The notes beneath the pieces were generated by a model, which was given only the letters and a program-made list of their open reading frames with translations, did no database searches and was not told the DNA's origin. This document shows, piece after piece, positions 1 to 6,251 of a stretch of DNA of 10,522 nt (its first letter is position 1; each line of letters opens with the position of its first letter). The DNA comes from Actinomycetales bacterium (lineage in GTDB: Bacteria; Actinomycetota; Actinomycetes; Mycobacteriales; Mycobacteriaceae). Made by a program: the position numbers and the translations under genes. Location: positions 1 through 10,522 of the forward strand of contig DUTZ01000067.1 in assembly GCA_012841845.1 (NCBI GenBank). Direction: 5' to 3'.

Positions 1-1
1 C

Positions 2-94
2 GCCGCGGACGAGTCCGCGCGGTGGGAGACGGTCGGCTCCGAGGTGGTGCGCGGCCGGACGGAGCCCACGGAGCTGTGCGTGCCGGCCGGCTAG
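2..94 (+). CDS. C-terminal fragment, probable class III adenylate/guanylate cyclase
   Basis: Only the last 30 codons are in the window, read in frame from base 2 to the TAG at 92-94. The tail reads roughly RWETVGSEVVRGRTEPTELC-VPAG. A pattern of Trp, Gly-Glu/Ser, hydrophobic, Arg-Gly-Arg, Glu-Pro, then a hydrophobic strand is what I know from the end of actinobacterial class III nucleotidyl cyclase domains, which make cAMP from ATP. The catalytic residues lie outside the window, so this is recognition of a tail only. The gene is convergent with the CDGSH gene, and both stops lie in the shared CTAG at 91-94, which leaves no room for a terminator between them. It could also be another protein with a similar beta-rich end. 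Confidence 0.5.
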   Translation, partial: AADESARWETVGSEVVRGRTEPTELCVPAG

Positions 95-285
95 CCGGTG
101 AAGGGCCGGCCCGCGGCGTGGCTGCCGTCGCAGTAGGGCTGGATCCGGGAGCGTCCGCAGCGGCACAGCGCCACCGTGTCGCGTCGGCGCTCCACCGGGT
201 CCCCGTGGGTGTCGACGACGACGAAGTCACCGCGCACGACCAGCGGGCCGTCGGGGGTCACCATGATCTCCGTCTCCTCGGACAT
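91..285 (-). CDS. CDGSH iron-sulfur domain protein (single motif)
   Basis: This 64-residue protein is almost entirely one zf-CDGSH (mitoNEET-type) domain. C41, C43, C52 and H56 fit the family signature C-x-C-x2-S-x3-P-x-C-D-G-S-H exactly, so a [2Fe-2S] cluster with three Cys and one His ligand is expected. The N-terminal part (VTPDGPLVVRG) is the short beta segment usual in small bacterial members. There is no signal peptide or membrane segment, so it should be a cytosolic electron or cluster carrier. I chose the ATG at 283-285; M8 (262-264) is a possible later start. The gene is divergent from the di-iron oxidase at 363 with 77 bases between. That pairing suggests it could feed electrons to the oxidase, which is inference. 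The stop overlaps that of the cyclase-like gene. Confidence 0.9.
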   Translation of the reverse strand: MSEETEIMVTPDGPLVVRGDFVVVDTHGDPVERRRDTVALCRCGRSRIQPYCDGSHAAGRPFTG

Positions 286-291
286 GTCCCC

Positions 292-307
292 GATCCGATC
301 ACGGATC
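292..307. promoter_or_regulatory. Inverted repeat in the divergent CDGSH/oxidase promoter region
   Basis: GATCCG (292-297), ATCA, CGGATC (302-307) is a perfect 6-bp dyad with a 4-bp spacer, inside the 77-base gap between two divergent starts. Its place would let one regulator control both genes, but no known operator is recognised. Confidence 0.35.
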
Positions 308-348
308 CCCGCCCGGGTCGACCGGATGAGGCCGGGCCCCCGCGTGGG

Positions 349-354
349 TACGGT
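349..354 (+). promoter_or_regulatory. Candidate -10 box of the oxidase operon
   Basis: TACGGT ends 8 bases before the ATG at 363. No Shine-Dalgarno sequence fits between them, so transcription would begin at or within a base or two of the start codon, giving a leaderless message. The -35 region is not convincing. Confidence 0.4.
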
Positions 355-362
355 CTGATCTC

Positions 363-1457
363 ATGACGGCACCCGCACCCGCACTCGCACCCTCCCTCGG
401 ACCGGCTCCGGTCCCGGCGCCGGCGGGCCCGCTCGGGGAGGGCGTGCGGGAACTCCTCGCGGGCACGCCCCACCGCGACCTCGACGCTGCCCTGCCCTTC
501 ACCCTGCCCGCCGGCCTGCGCGCCGCGCTGGAGGAGCTGCCCGCGGACCGGGGTCTGCTCGCCGACCTCGACGCGCAGCGCACGTTCTTCACCGTCCAGG
601 AACTCGCCTACCGCGGCCTCGTGGGCGTGGACCCGGACTGGAACGAGCACCCCGGGGTGGCCGCCGTGCGGCTGCTGCTCGGCGACGCCGTCGAAGCCGC
701 GATCCGCGACCGTGTCGGGCCGGTGGAGCCGCTCGGTGAGGACGACCCGGTCGCGCGTCTGCGCACGGAACTCGACGCGGTCGACTCGCCGTCACTCTCC
801 TCCCACCTGGCCCGCGAGGGCACCGTCGGGCATTACCGCGACCTCGTGCGGTTCCGCTCGCTCTACCACCTGCGGGAGGCCGACCCGCACTCCGCGGCGC
901 TGGCGTGGATCACCGGCCCGGCCAAGTCGGCGCTCGCCGAGATCCAGAACGACGAGTACGGCTGCGGGCGCGGACGCCGGATGCACTCGACCCTGTTCGC
1001 CGACACGATGCGTGCCCTGGACCTGGACGACTCCTACGGCGCCCACGTCGAGGACGCGCCGGCCGTCGTGCTGGCCTGGTCCAACGCGATGACCCTGTTC
1101 GCCTCGCGTCGGCGGCTTCGGGGCGCGCTCGTCGGCCACCTCGCGGCGCTCGAGTCCACCTCGTCGCTGCCCAACCGCCGCTACGCCGACGGGCTCGAGC
1201 GCCTCGGCTTCGGGCCGGAGGCCTCGCTCTACTTCTCCGAGCACGTCGAGGCGGACGCCGTGCACGAGCAGGTCGCGCTCCACGGCATGGTGGCGCCGCT
1301 GGTCCGCGCCGAGCCCGGGTTGATGCCGGACGTGGTCGTCGGCTTCCGTGCGGCCCTGCACCTGGACGCCGACGTGGGCCGTCACCTGTTGGCAGCCTGG
1401 GAGGCCGGCCGGACCGGTTGCGACGGCCCCCTCACCGGACCCACGATCGGGTCATGA
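363..1457 (+). CDS. Haem-oxygenase-like di-iron oxidase (iron-containing redox enzyme family, SznF-like)
   Basis: This 364-residue protein fits the iron-containing redox enzyme family (Haem_oxygenas_2). After a Pro/Ala-rich leader (1-25) comes a helical N-terminal part to about 125, then the core. The core stretch EIQNDEYGCGRGRRMH (193-208) and EHVEADAVH (293-301) are the family's metal-site helices. E172, E198, H208, E264, H294, D298 and H301 match, at a constant offset of 17, the di-iron ligands I remember for SznF (E189, E215, H225, E281, H311, D315, H318). SznF N-oxygenates an arginine derivative; its C-terminal cupin is absent here, as the protein ends about 60 residues after the last ligand. 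A full ligand set suggests an active O2-using di-iron enzyme, possibly an N-oxygenase; the substrate is unknown. It is first in an operon, its TGA overlapping the next ATG, and divergent from a CDGSH protein. Confidence 0.85.
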   Translation: MTAPAPALAPSLGPAPVPAPAGPLGEGVRELLAGTPHRDLDAALPFTLPAGLRAALEELPADRGLLADLDAQRTFFTVQELAYRGLVGVDPDWNEHPGVAAVRLLLGDAVEAAIRDRVGPVEPLGEDDPVARLRTELDAVDSPSLSSHLAREGTVGHYRDLVRFRSLYHLREADPHSAALAWITGPAKSALAEIQNDEYGCGRGRRMHSTLFADTMRALDLDDSYGAHVEDAPAVVLAWSNAMTLFASRRRLRGALVGHLAALESTSSLPNRRYADGLERLGFGPEASLYFSEHVEADAVHEQVALHGMVAPLVRAEPGLMPDVVVGFRAALHLDADVGRHLLAAWEAGRTGCDGPLTGPTIGS

Positions 1458-2008
1458 CCGAGACCCAGGACCCTGACATCCGAACCGTCGCCTTCCTCGT
1501 GGCCTCCGAGGGGATCGAGCGCGTCGAGCTCACCGAGCCGTGGGGCGCGGTGACCGAGGCCGGGCACACCCCGGTCCTCGTGAGCACCGCCGCGGGCGAG
1601 GTCGAGCTCGTCGACCACCTCACCCCGGCGGGCACGCAGACCGTCGACCGCACGACGGGCGACATCACCGCGGAGGACATCGACGTCCTCGTCCTGCCCG
1701 GCGGTGTCGCCAACCCGGACGCGCTGCGGCAGGACGAGCAGGCCGTGACGATCGTCCGCGAGATGGTCGAGGCCGGCAAGCCCGTCTTCTCCATCTGCCA
1801 CGCGGCGTGGGTGCTCGTCGAGGCCGACGTCGTCCGCGGGCGGAAGGTCACCTCGTACCCGAGCGTCCGCACGGACCTCGTCAACGCCGGCGCCGAGTGG
1901 GTGGACGAGGAGCTGGTCAGCGACGACGGCGTGTTCACCAGCCGCAACCCCGACGACCTCCCCGCCTTCTGCGAGGCGATCCTCGGCGCGATCCGCGGAG
2001 CCGACTGA
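1454..2008 (+). CDS. DJ-1/PfpI family (type 1 glutamine amidotransferase-like) protein
   Basis: This 184-residue protein has the single-domain flavodoxin-like fold of the PfpI/YhbO branch of the DJ-1 superfamily. The nucleophile elbow is FSICHAAW, with C115 followed by H116. Upstream are the strand TVAFLVASEGIE, whose E19 or E22 is the likely partner acid, and DVLVLPGG at 77-84. Family members are described as intracellular peptidases, or as chaperones and deglycases that act on glyoxal-damaged protein; which applies here cannot be told. The start is the ATG at 1454 because it overlaps the upstream TGA as ATGA, implying translational coupling with the oxidase. An open frame continues upstream as far as 905 but lies inside the oxidase gene. 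A glycosyltransferase follows after 36 bases. Cytosolic, with no signal peptide. Confidence 0.9.
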   Translation: MTETQDPDIRTVAFLVASEGIERVELTEPWGAVTEAGHTPVLVSTAAGEVELVDHLTPAGTQTVDRTTGDITAEDIDVLVLPGGVANPDALRQDEQAVTIVREMVEAGKPVFSICHAAWVLVEADVVRGRKVTSYPSVRTDLVNAGAEWVDEELVSDDGVFTSRNPDDLPAFCEAILGAIRGAD

Positions 2009-2044
2009 GCGCGGGCCGAACCGAGCGGACCGGCGGGGGGCATC

Positions 2045-3025
2045 GTGATCGGGGTGTACGTCCACAACCGGGGGCGCGGGCATCTCCACCGCGTCGCCCC
2101 GGTCGTGCGGGCCCTGAGGGAGGGTGACGACGACGTCACGCTCCTCGTGACCGGAAGCCTGGACAGGGCGGTGCTCCCGCCCGACCTCCCCGTGGTCCAC
2201 CTCCCCTGCGAGCGGCCGGGCGAGGCGACCCTGTCCGCCCGCCGCGCCGCCGTCACCTGGATCGACCGGGCCCGTCCGCGCGCCCTGTGGGTGGACGCCT
2301 GCCCCGAGATGGCGCTCGCGGCCCGGATGACGGCGACGCCGCTGGTCGCCACCCTCACGCCCGGCGCGCGGTCCGACGAGCAACACCGGCTGGGGTGCCG
2401 GGCCGCGGACGTGCTGCTGGCCCCGTGGCCCGCGGGTGCCCATCCGGCGGCCGTCGCGCGGGCGGGCCGCGGGCGGGTGTCGGAGATCGGTGGCCTGTCC
2501 CGGTTCGAGCGCCGGGAACCCGGACCCCGCCCCCGCCGACGGCCCCGGGTGGTCCACCTCAACAGCTCGACGACGGTGGGCGACCACCGGTTCTGGCGGG
2601 CCGTCCGGTCGCGCGTGTGCCGGGCCTGCGGCTCCGACTGGCTGGAGATCGGCGGGCCCGACGGTCGGTGGCTCGACGATCCGTGGCCCGAGCTCAGTTC
2701 CGCCGACGTCGTGGTGACCGGCGCCGGGCAGTCCTCCGTGGCCGACGCCGCGTGCGCCGACGTACCACTGGTCGTGGTGCCCGAGTGGCGGCCGCACGGC
2801 GAACACGCCGCCACGGCGCAGGCCCTCGAGGGGCTCCCGGGCGCAGAGGTCCGTTCGTACGGCGACGGCCCCACGGAGGTCGCGGAGGTGGTCCGCCGCC
2901 AACTCGGCCGGGTCGCCGACGGCGAGGTCGACGGGATCAGGGAGCGGTGGCGGGTCGACGGGGCGGCCGAGCGGGCCGCCGACGTGGTCCGCGGCGTGGC
3001 CGAGGCCGCCTCCCGCGCCGGCTGA
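2045..3025 (+). CDS. GT28/MurG-like glycosyltransferase
   Basis: This 326-residue protein has the two-domain layout of GT-B enzymes of the GT28/MurG type. The N-terminal nucleotide-fold half begins VYVHNRGRGHLHR, with the G-x-G-H-x-x-R loop at 9-16. The C-terminal half has VVVTGAGQSSVADAACADVP (222-241) followed by VVVPEWRPHGEHA, the usual donor-binding region, where a Gly-rich loop and an acidic residue bind the nucleotide sugar. It is shorter than MurG (about 355) and has no membrane segment; the sugar and acceptor are unknown. It starts with GTG at 2045, preceded by a G-run (2035-2040) 4 bases away that can serve as ribosome site. It lies 36 bases behind the DJ-1-like gene and is probably the last gene of the operon. 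It might modify a metabolite made with the upstream oxidase, or a lipid or wall component. Confidence 0.75.
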   Translation: MIGVYVHNRGRGHLHRVAPVVRALREGDDDVTLLVTGSLDRAVLPPDLPVVHLPCERPGEATLSARRAAVTWIDRARPRALWVDACPEMALAARMTATPLVATLTPGARSDEQHRLGCRAADVLLAPWPAGAHPAAVARAGRGRVSEIGGLSRFERREPGPRPRRRPRVVHLNSSTTVGDHRFWRAVRSRVCRACGSDWLEIGGPDGRWLDDPWPELSSADVVVTGAGQSSVADAACADVPLVVVPEWRPHGEHAATAQALEGLPGAEVRSYGDGPTEVAEVVRRQLGRVADGEVDGIRERWRVDGAAERAADVVRGVAEAASRAG

Positions 3026-3254
3026 CGGGGCCCCCGGGCGAACGGATGACGGAACTCTCACTCTGCGCCCGCGCGAGATAAAAGCCGAGGTCTACAGGCG
3101 TAAAGAGTCGGGGCGGTCGAGAAGCCTGAGGGGAAACCCAGGTTTCCGCTGGCGATTTCTCTCAGGTTCCCCGACATGTCATTACGGTTGACAACTGTCT
3201 GGACACAGGGCCCGCCGAGGGGCACTCCAGCCAAGCCATGAGAAGGGATGCGGT
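3026..3254 (+). promoter_or_regulatory. 5' regulatory region of the whiB gene
   Basis: These 229 bases hold no supportable gene. They are less GC-rich than their surroundings and crowded with dyads: GGAAACC-CA-GGTTTCC at 3132-3147, an outer pair CCTGAG (3125-3130) and CTCAGG (3161-3166), and GACA/TGTC elements from 3173 to 3205. A TACGGT at 3183-3188 resembles the -10 boxes of other genes here and would give a leader of about 60 bases. AGAAGGGA (3241-3248) is a good ribosome site 6 bases before the GTG at 3255. There is no clear terminator behind the glycosyltransferase, only a GC-rich run at 3026-3038. Confidence 0.5.
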
Positions 3255-3533
3255 GTGCCCAGATTCCGGAACCTCACCCCCACGTCGGACTTCTGGTCCT
3301 GGCGTGACGACGGGGCGTGCCTCGGCCACGAGGACCTGTTCTACAGCGCCGACGACGAGAGCAAGGGCGAGCGGCGCCGCAAGGAGCAGAAGGCCGTGGC
3401 GGTCTGCGACACGTGCCCCGTCCTCGACACCTGCCGGCAGTTCGCCATGGAGTCCAAGGAGCTCTACGGCGTCTGGGGCGGCCTGACCGAGTCCGACCGG
3501 CACAAGCTGGCCGGCCGGCACCGGACCGGCTGA
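3255..3533 (+). CDS. WhiB-family [4Fe-4S] transcriptional regulator, WhiB3/WhiD-like
   Basis: This 92-residue protein carries the WhiB signature: C22, then C51-x2-C54-x5-C60, which hold a [4Fe-4S] cluster, followed by GVWGG (72-76), the turn that contacts the primary sigma factor, and a basic tail (HKLAGRHR). The N-terminal stretch with Trp-x-Trp and the acidic and basic insert between C22 and C51 (ERRRKEQKAV) resemble WhiB3 of mycobacteria and WhiD of Streptomyces more than WhiB1, WhiB2 or WhiB7; this placement is from memory. WhiB3 links redox state to lipid metabolism, which would suit the convergent desaturase neighbour, but control of that gene is only inference. The GTG start is set by AGAAGGGA just upstream; the ATG at 3238 is out of frame. 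The stop lies 15 bases from that of desA3. Confidence 0.93.
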   Translation: MPRFRNLTPTSDFWSWRDDGACLGHEDLFYSADDESKGERRRKEQKAVAVCDTCPVLDTCRQFAMESKELYGVWGGLTESDRHKLAGRHRTG

Positions 3534-3548
3534 CCCGGGCGGCCCGGC

Positions 3549-4772
3549 TCAGGCGGCCCGCGCGAGCCGGGCGCGGTGGTGCCGCAGTGCGGTCACCAGG
3601 CCCGAGCGCGGTCCCGTGTGGTCGTCGTAGGTGCGCGGCTCGCCGTCGAACATCTTCTCCGAGCGTGTCTCCGGCGCGTCGTCGCTGGTGTCCGTGAGGA
3701 AGCGGTCCGGCAGCGAGAGTTTGGCGATGGTCCGCCACGACTGCCAGTACTGCTTGTAGAGCGGCCCGGTCGTGTACGGCAGGTCCCACCGCCGGCAGAC
3801 GTCCTGCACCTTCTCCGCGATCTGCCCGTACCGGTTGGACGGCAGGGTCGGGTAGAGGTGGTGCTCGATCTGGTACGAGAGGTTGCCGGACATGAAGTGG
3901 GTGAGCGGCCCCCCGGTGAAGTTGGCGGAGCCGAGCATCTGCCGCAGGTACCACTGTGCCTGCGTCTCGTCCTCCAGGTCCTCGAGCGTGAACTTGTCGG
4001 CGCCGTCCGGGAAGTGCCCGCAGAAGATCACCGCGTTGGACCAGAGGTTCCGGATGACGTTGGCGGTCGCGTTGGCCGTGATCGTCGTCTTCCAGTTGGG
4101 GCCCGAGAGCAGCGGGAACCACACGTAGTCCTTGCCCACCTGGCGCCGGGCCTTGCGGAGGAACTGGCCGATGCGTTTCTTCTGCTCGCCCCAGCCGGAC
4201 GAGTTGATGGTCCCCGGCGCGATCTCGAGGTGCTGGACCCCCACGCCCCACTGGAACGCGAACGCGAGCATCGCGTTCCACAGCAGGTTCCCTGCGAACG
4301 CCGGGTGCCACGGCTGGTCGCGGGTCACCCGCACCACGCCGTAGCCCACGTCGTCGTCCATCCCGATGATGTTCGTGTACGTGTGGTGATGGTGGTTGTG
4401 GGTGGCCTTCCAGTGCTCGGAGGTGCCCACGATGTCCCACTCCCAGTTGCTGGAGTGGATCTCGGGGTCGTTCATCCAGTCCCACTGCCCGTGCATCACG
4501 TTGTGCCCGAGCTCCATGTTCTCGATGATCTTCCCGGCCGCGAGCATCCCGGTGCCCAGGAGCCACGCGGGGCGGTAGCCCGAGAACAGCAGGACCGCGC
4601 GGCCGCCCGCGACGAGCCCGCGCTGCAGCCGGATCGTGTTCCGGACGTAGCGGCGGTCGCGCTCGCCGAGGTCCTCCGCGATCTCCTCGCGGATCGCCTC
4701 GAGCTCGGCGCCGATCTCCTCCACGTCCTCGGGGGACAGATGGGCGTACGCCTCGACGTCTGAGATCGCCAT
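3549..4772 (-). CDS. desA3: Membrane acyl-CoA fatty acid desaturase, DesA3-type
   Basis: This 407-residue protein closely resembles mycobacterial DesA3 (Rv3229c), the membrane stearoyl-CoA delta-9 desaturase that makes oleate. The three His boxes of the di-iron site are present: HNVMH (90-94), H125-x2-HH within the run THNHHHHT, and QIEHH (301-305). Long blocks agree with DesA3 as I remember it, such as KIIENMELGHNVMHGQWDW and GQ/QWYLRQMLGSANF. Hydrophobic stretches near 60-85 and 165-182 fit membrane segments. Mycobacterial DesA3 takes electrons from the oxidoreductase Rv3230c, encoded beside it; that partner is not in this window. The start follows a promoter-like TCGACA-17-TACCGT, with TACCGT 6 bases before the ATG and no ribosome site, so a leaderless message is likely. 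It is convergent with whiB. Confidence 0.93.
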   Translation of the reverse strand: MAISDVEAYAHLSPEDVEEIGAELEAIREEIAEDLGERDRRYVRNTIRLQRGLVAGGRAVLLFSGYRPAWLLGTGMLAAGKIIENMELGHNVMHGQWDWMNDPEIHSSNWEWDIVGTSEHWKATHNHHHHTYTNIIGMDDDVGYGVVRVTRDQPWHPAFAGNLLWNAMLAFAFQWGVGVQHLEIAPGTINSSGWGEQKKRIGQFLRKARRQVGKDYVWFPLLSGPNWKTTITANATANVIRNLWSNAVIFCGHFPDGADKFTLEDLEDETQAQWYLRQMLGSANFTGGPLTHFMSGNLSYQIEHHLYPTLPSNRYGQIAEKVQDVCRRWDLPYTTGPLYKQYWQSWRTIAKLSLPDRFLTDTSDDAPETRSEKMFDGEPRTYDDHTGPRSGLVTALRHHRARLARAA

Positions 4773-4778
4773 GACCCG

Positions 4779-4807
4779 ACGGTACGGAGGTTCGCCGCGC
4801 CTGTCGA
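4779..4807 (-). promoter_or_regulatory. Candidate promoter of desA3
   Basis: On the minus strand TCGACA (4802-4807) and TACCGT (4779-4784) are separated by exactly 17 bases, matching a housekeeping-sigma promoter with 5 of 6 bases in the -35 box. Six bases remain before the ATG at 4772, so the transcript should start at the ATG itself. Confidence 0.6.
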
Positions 4808-4813
4808 CCGGTC

Positions 4814-4838
4814 CCGTCCCCGACGCCGGCGGGGACGG
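4814..4838 (-). terminator. Hairpin terminator of the lipoprotein gene
   Basis: CCGTCCCC (4814-4821) and GGGGACGG (4831-4838) form a perfect 8-bp stem around a 9-base loop, 7 bases beyond the stop of the lipoprotein gene on the minus strand. No T-run follows, as is common for hairpin terminators in GC-rich actinobacteria. It also insulates the desA3 promoter just downstream. Confidence 0.6.
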
Positions 4839-4845
4839 CGGTGGT

Positions 4846-5256
4846 CTAACGGCCGCCCTCGTCCATGTGGTCGTCTGGCCACTCGCACAGTTCCTCGACG
4901 CCGTCGGCGTAGATCACCGTGAGGGACTCCCCGTCCTGCCGGGCCGGGAGGAGTTGTAGGCAGTCGAGCATCGCGGTCGCGGACGTCGATTCGGTCGGCA
5001 CCGTGACCCACGCGTCGTCGCCCTCGACCCGGACGTCGGTCGCGTTCCTGATCGACGCGACCGGCGTGAGCCGCTCCTCGTACGAGTCGTCCCCGCCCGT
5101 CGCCTCGATCGAGGCACCCGTGGCGGTGCCGTCGACGGCGTCGTGGACGGCGTCGTCGCCCTCGCCGTCACTCCCACCGGAACAGGCGGACAGGCCGAGC
5201 AGTCCGGCCATCAGCGCTCCGGCCGCGATCGTCCTCGTGCTCTTCATGGTGTGCAT
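4846..5256 (-). CDS. Small secreted lipoprotein of unknown function
   Basis: This 136-residue protein starts with a lipoprotein signal: basic MHTMKSTR, a hydrophobic core AAGALMAGLLGL, and lipobox LSAC with the lipidated Cys at 25. The mature part begins with a Ser/Gly/Asp-rich linker, then a small acidic domain (about 60-136) with strand-like ADVR-VEGDDAWVTV segments and two cysteines, C99 and C124, that could form a disulfide outside the membrane. I do not recognise the family. I chose the ATG at 5254-5256 because GGGAGG (5263-5268, minus strand) lies 6 bases upstream; the ATG at 5245-5247 is the alternative, and the frame is open further upstream but without a signal-like start. It has its own promoter-like sequence and a downstream hairpin, so it appears to be a single-gene unit between two lipid-metabolism genes. 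Confidence 0.8.
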   Translation of the reverse strand: MHTMKSTRTIAAGALMAGLLGLSACSGGSDGEGDDAVHDAVDGTATGASIEATGGDDSYEERLTPVASIRNATDVRVEGDDAWVTVPTESTSATAMLDCLQLLPARQDGESLTVIYADGVEELCEWPDDHMDEGGR

Positions 5257-5283
5257 CCCCGGCCTCCCGCTCGTGTGCGGCTG

Positions 5284-5289
5284 AGCATA
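5284..5289 (-). promoter_or_regulatory. Candidate -10 box of the lipoprotein gene
   Basis: TATGCT on the minus strand lies next to an A/T-rich stretch (5287-5305), which stands out in this GC-rich DNA. It would put the start of transcription about 20 bases before the ATG at 5256, leaving room for the GGGAGG ribosome site. No clear -35 box is visible. Confidence 0.45.
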
Positions 5290-5334
5290 ACCATCTTTTA
5301 ATGTTCCGGCCAGGGTGTCGCGCTGCCGACACGA

Positions 5335-5372
5335 CGCGGGCCCCGCCGGAGACGTCTCCGGCGGGGCCCGCG
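5335..5372 (-). terminator. Perfect 38-bp palindrome behind the dehydrogenase gene
   Basis: Every base from 5335 to 5353 pairs with 5354 to 5372, centred on GACGTC, giving two 19-base arms without a mismatch. It begins 23 bases beyond the dehydrogenase stop on the minus strand and would fold into a very stable GC-rich hairpin. It is most simply a terminator without a T-run, working for the dehydrogenase and shielding the lipoprotein promoter. Confidence 0.75.
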
Positions 5373-5395
5373 GTGGTGGGTGGTGAGCCGTCAGC

Positions 5396-6172
5396 TCACT
5401 TCGGTGGCATCCGGATGCCGCCGTCGACACGCACGGTCTGCGCGTTCATGTAGGGGTTGGTGAGCAGCTCCATCACCATGGAGGCGAGCTCGTCGCCCAC
5501 GCCGAGGCGCTTGGGGAACAGGACGGACTCGCCGAGCTTGGCCTTGAACGCCTCCGACTCCGGGCCCTCGCCGTAGATCGGGGTGTCGATGAGGCCGGGC
5601 GCGACGGTGTTGAGGCGGATGCCGGCGGCCGCGAGATCGCGGGCCACGGGCAGCGTGATGCCGACGATGCCGCCCTTCGAGGCGGAGTAGGCGGCCTGGC
5701 CGATCTGGCCGTCGAACGCCGCCACCGACGCGAGGTTGACGATCGCGCCCTTGTTGCCGTCGGCGTCGCCCTCGCCGCGGCTCATCGCCGTGGCGGCCAG
5801 GCGCAGCATGTCGAAGGAGCCGATGAGGTTGATCTCGATGACCTTGCGGAACGCGTTGATGTCGAACGCCGACGAGAACTCGCCGTCGCGCCCGATCGTG
5901 CGCTGCGCGTGGCCGATGCCGGCCGAGTTGACGAGGTAGCGCAGCGGTCCGAGCTCCAGGGCCTTCTCGACGGCGGCCTGGTTCTGCTCGGTCTGGGTGA
6001 CGTCCACGCTGACGAACACGCCGCCGACCTCGTTCGCCAGGGCCTCGCCCTTCTCGGCGTTGAGGTCCGCGACGACGACCTTGGCGCCCGCGGCGGCGAG
6101 CCGGCGGACGACGGCGGCGCCGATACCCGACGCCCCGCCCGTGACGATGGCACTTGCTCCGTTGATCTCCAT
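5396..6172 (-). CDS. Short-chain dehydrogenase, HSD10 / 3-hydroxyacyl-CoA dehydrogenase type
   Basis: This 258-residue protein is a classical SDR. It shows the nucleotide loop TGGASGIG (11-18), D36 after the second strand, which favours NAD over NADP, NSAG (82-85), and the catalytic tetrad N115, S149, Y162 and K166 (YSASK). The end, NP-Y-x-N-A-Q-T-V-R-V-D-G-G-I-R-M, and FPKRLG (219-224) resemble human HSD17B10 and mycobacterial Rv1144, so oxidation of 3-hydroxyacyl-CoA in fatty-acid or branched-chain amino-acid breakdown is the likely role; steroid or other alcohols cannot be ruled out. It is cytosolic. The ATG at 6172 follows TACCGT by 7 bases with no ribosome site, suggesting a leaderless message. 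The nuclease-like gene lies upstream on the same strand, 79 bases away, and a 38-bp palindrome follows. Confidence 0.9.
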   Translation of the reverse strand: MEINGASAIVTGGASGIGAAVVRRLAAAGAKVVVADLNAEKGEALANEVGGVFVSVDVTQTEQNQAAVEKALELGPLRYLVNSAGIGHAQRTIGRDGEFSSAFDINAFRKVIEINLIGSFDMLRLAATAMSRGEGDADGNKGAIVNLASVAAFDGQIGQAAYSASKGGIVGITLPVARDLAAAGIRLNTVAPGLIDTPIYGEGPESEAFKAKLGESVLFPKRLGVGDELASMVMELLTNPYMNAQTVRVDGGIRMPPK

Positions 6173-6179
6173 GGGTCAA

Positions 6180-6185
6180 ACGGTA
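6180..6185 (-). promoter_or_regulatory. Candidate -10 box of the dehydrogenase gene
   Basis: TACCGT on the minus strand ends 7 bases before the ATG at 6172 and is identical to the -10 box proposed for desA3. No matching -35 box is seen at 16-18 bases. Confidence 0.4.
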
Positions 6186-6251
6186 ACAAGTTCGACCGGG
6201 CGGAGCGGCGGAGACCGGGGTTATCCCTGCCCGCCCTGACCTGCCGATCGG

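Noticed and set aside
3026..3038. GC run behind the glycosyltransferase as a terminator
   Set aside because: CGGGGCCCCCGGG has no room for a loop and only a 4-bp stem at best.
1382..3061. Open frame of 559 codons on the minus strand across the DJ-1-like and glycosyltransferase genes
   Set aside because: Low-complexity shadow translation with no motif; both opposing genes have recognisable families.
3188..3193. Perfect TTGACA as a -35 box for whiB
   Set aside because: Only GC-rich sequence (CCCGCC) lies 17 bases downstream, with no -10 box; the hexamer is also part of the GACA/TGTC dyads.
3202..3206. GACAC as a WhiA binding site before whiB
   Set aside because: A 5-base match is expected by chance; not enough for a claim.
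3535..3547. CCGGGC-G-GCCCGG between whiB and desA3 as a two-way terminator
   Set aside because: A one-base centre leaves only a short usable stem once a loop is allowed, and no T-run follows on either side.
5257..5430. N-terminal extension of the lipoprotein to 5430
   Set aside because: It would bury the lipoprotein signal 80 residues inside and run through the promoter and the palindrome.
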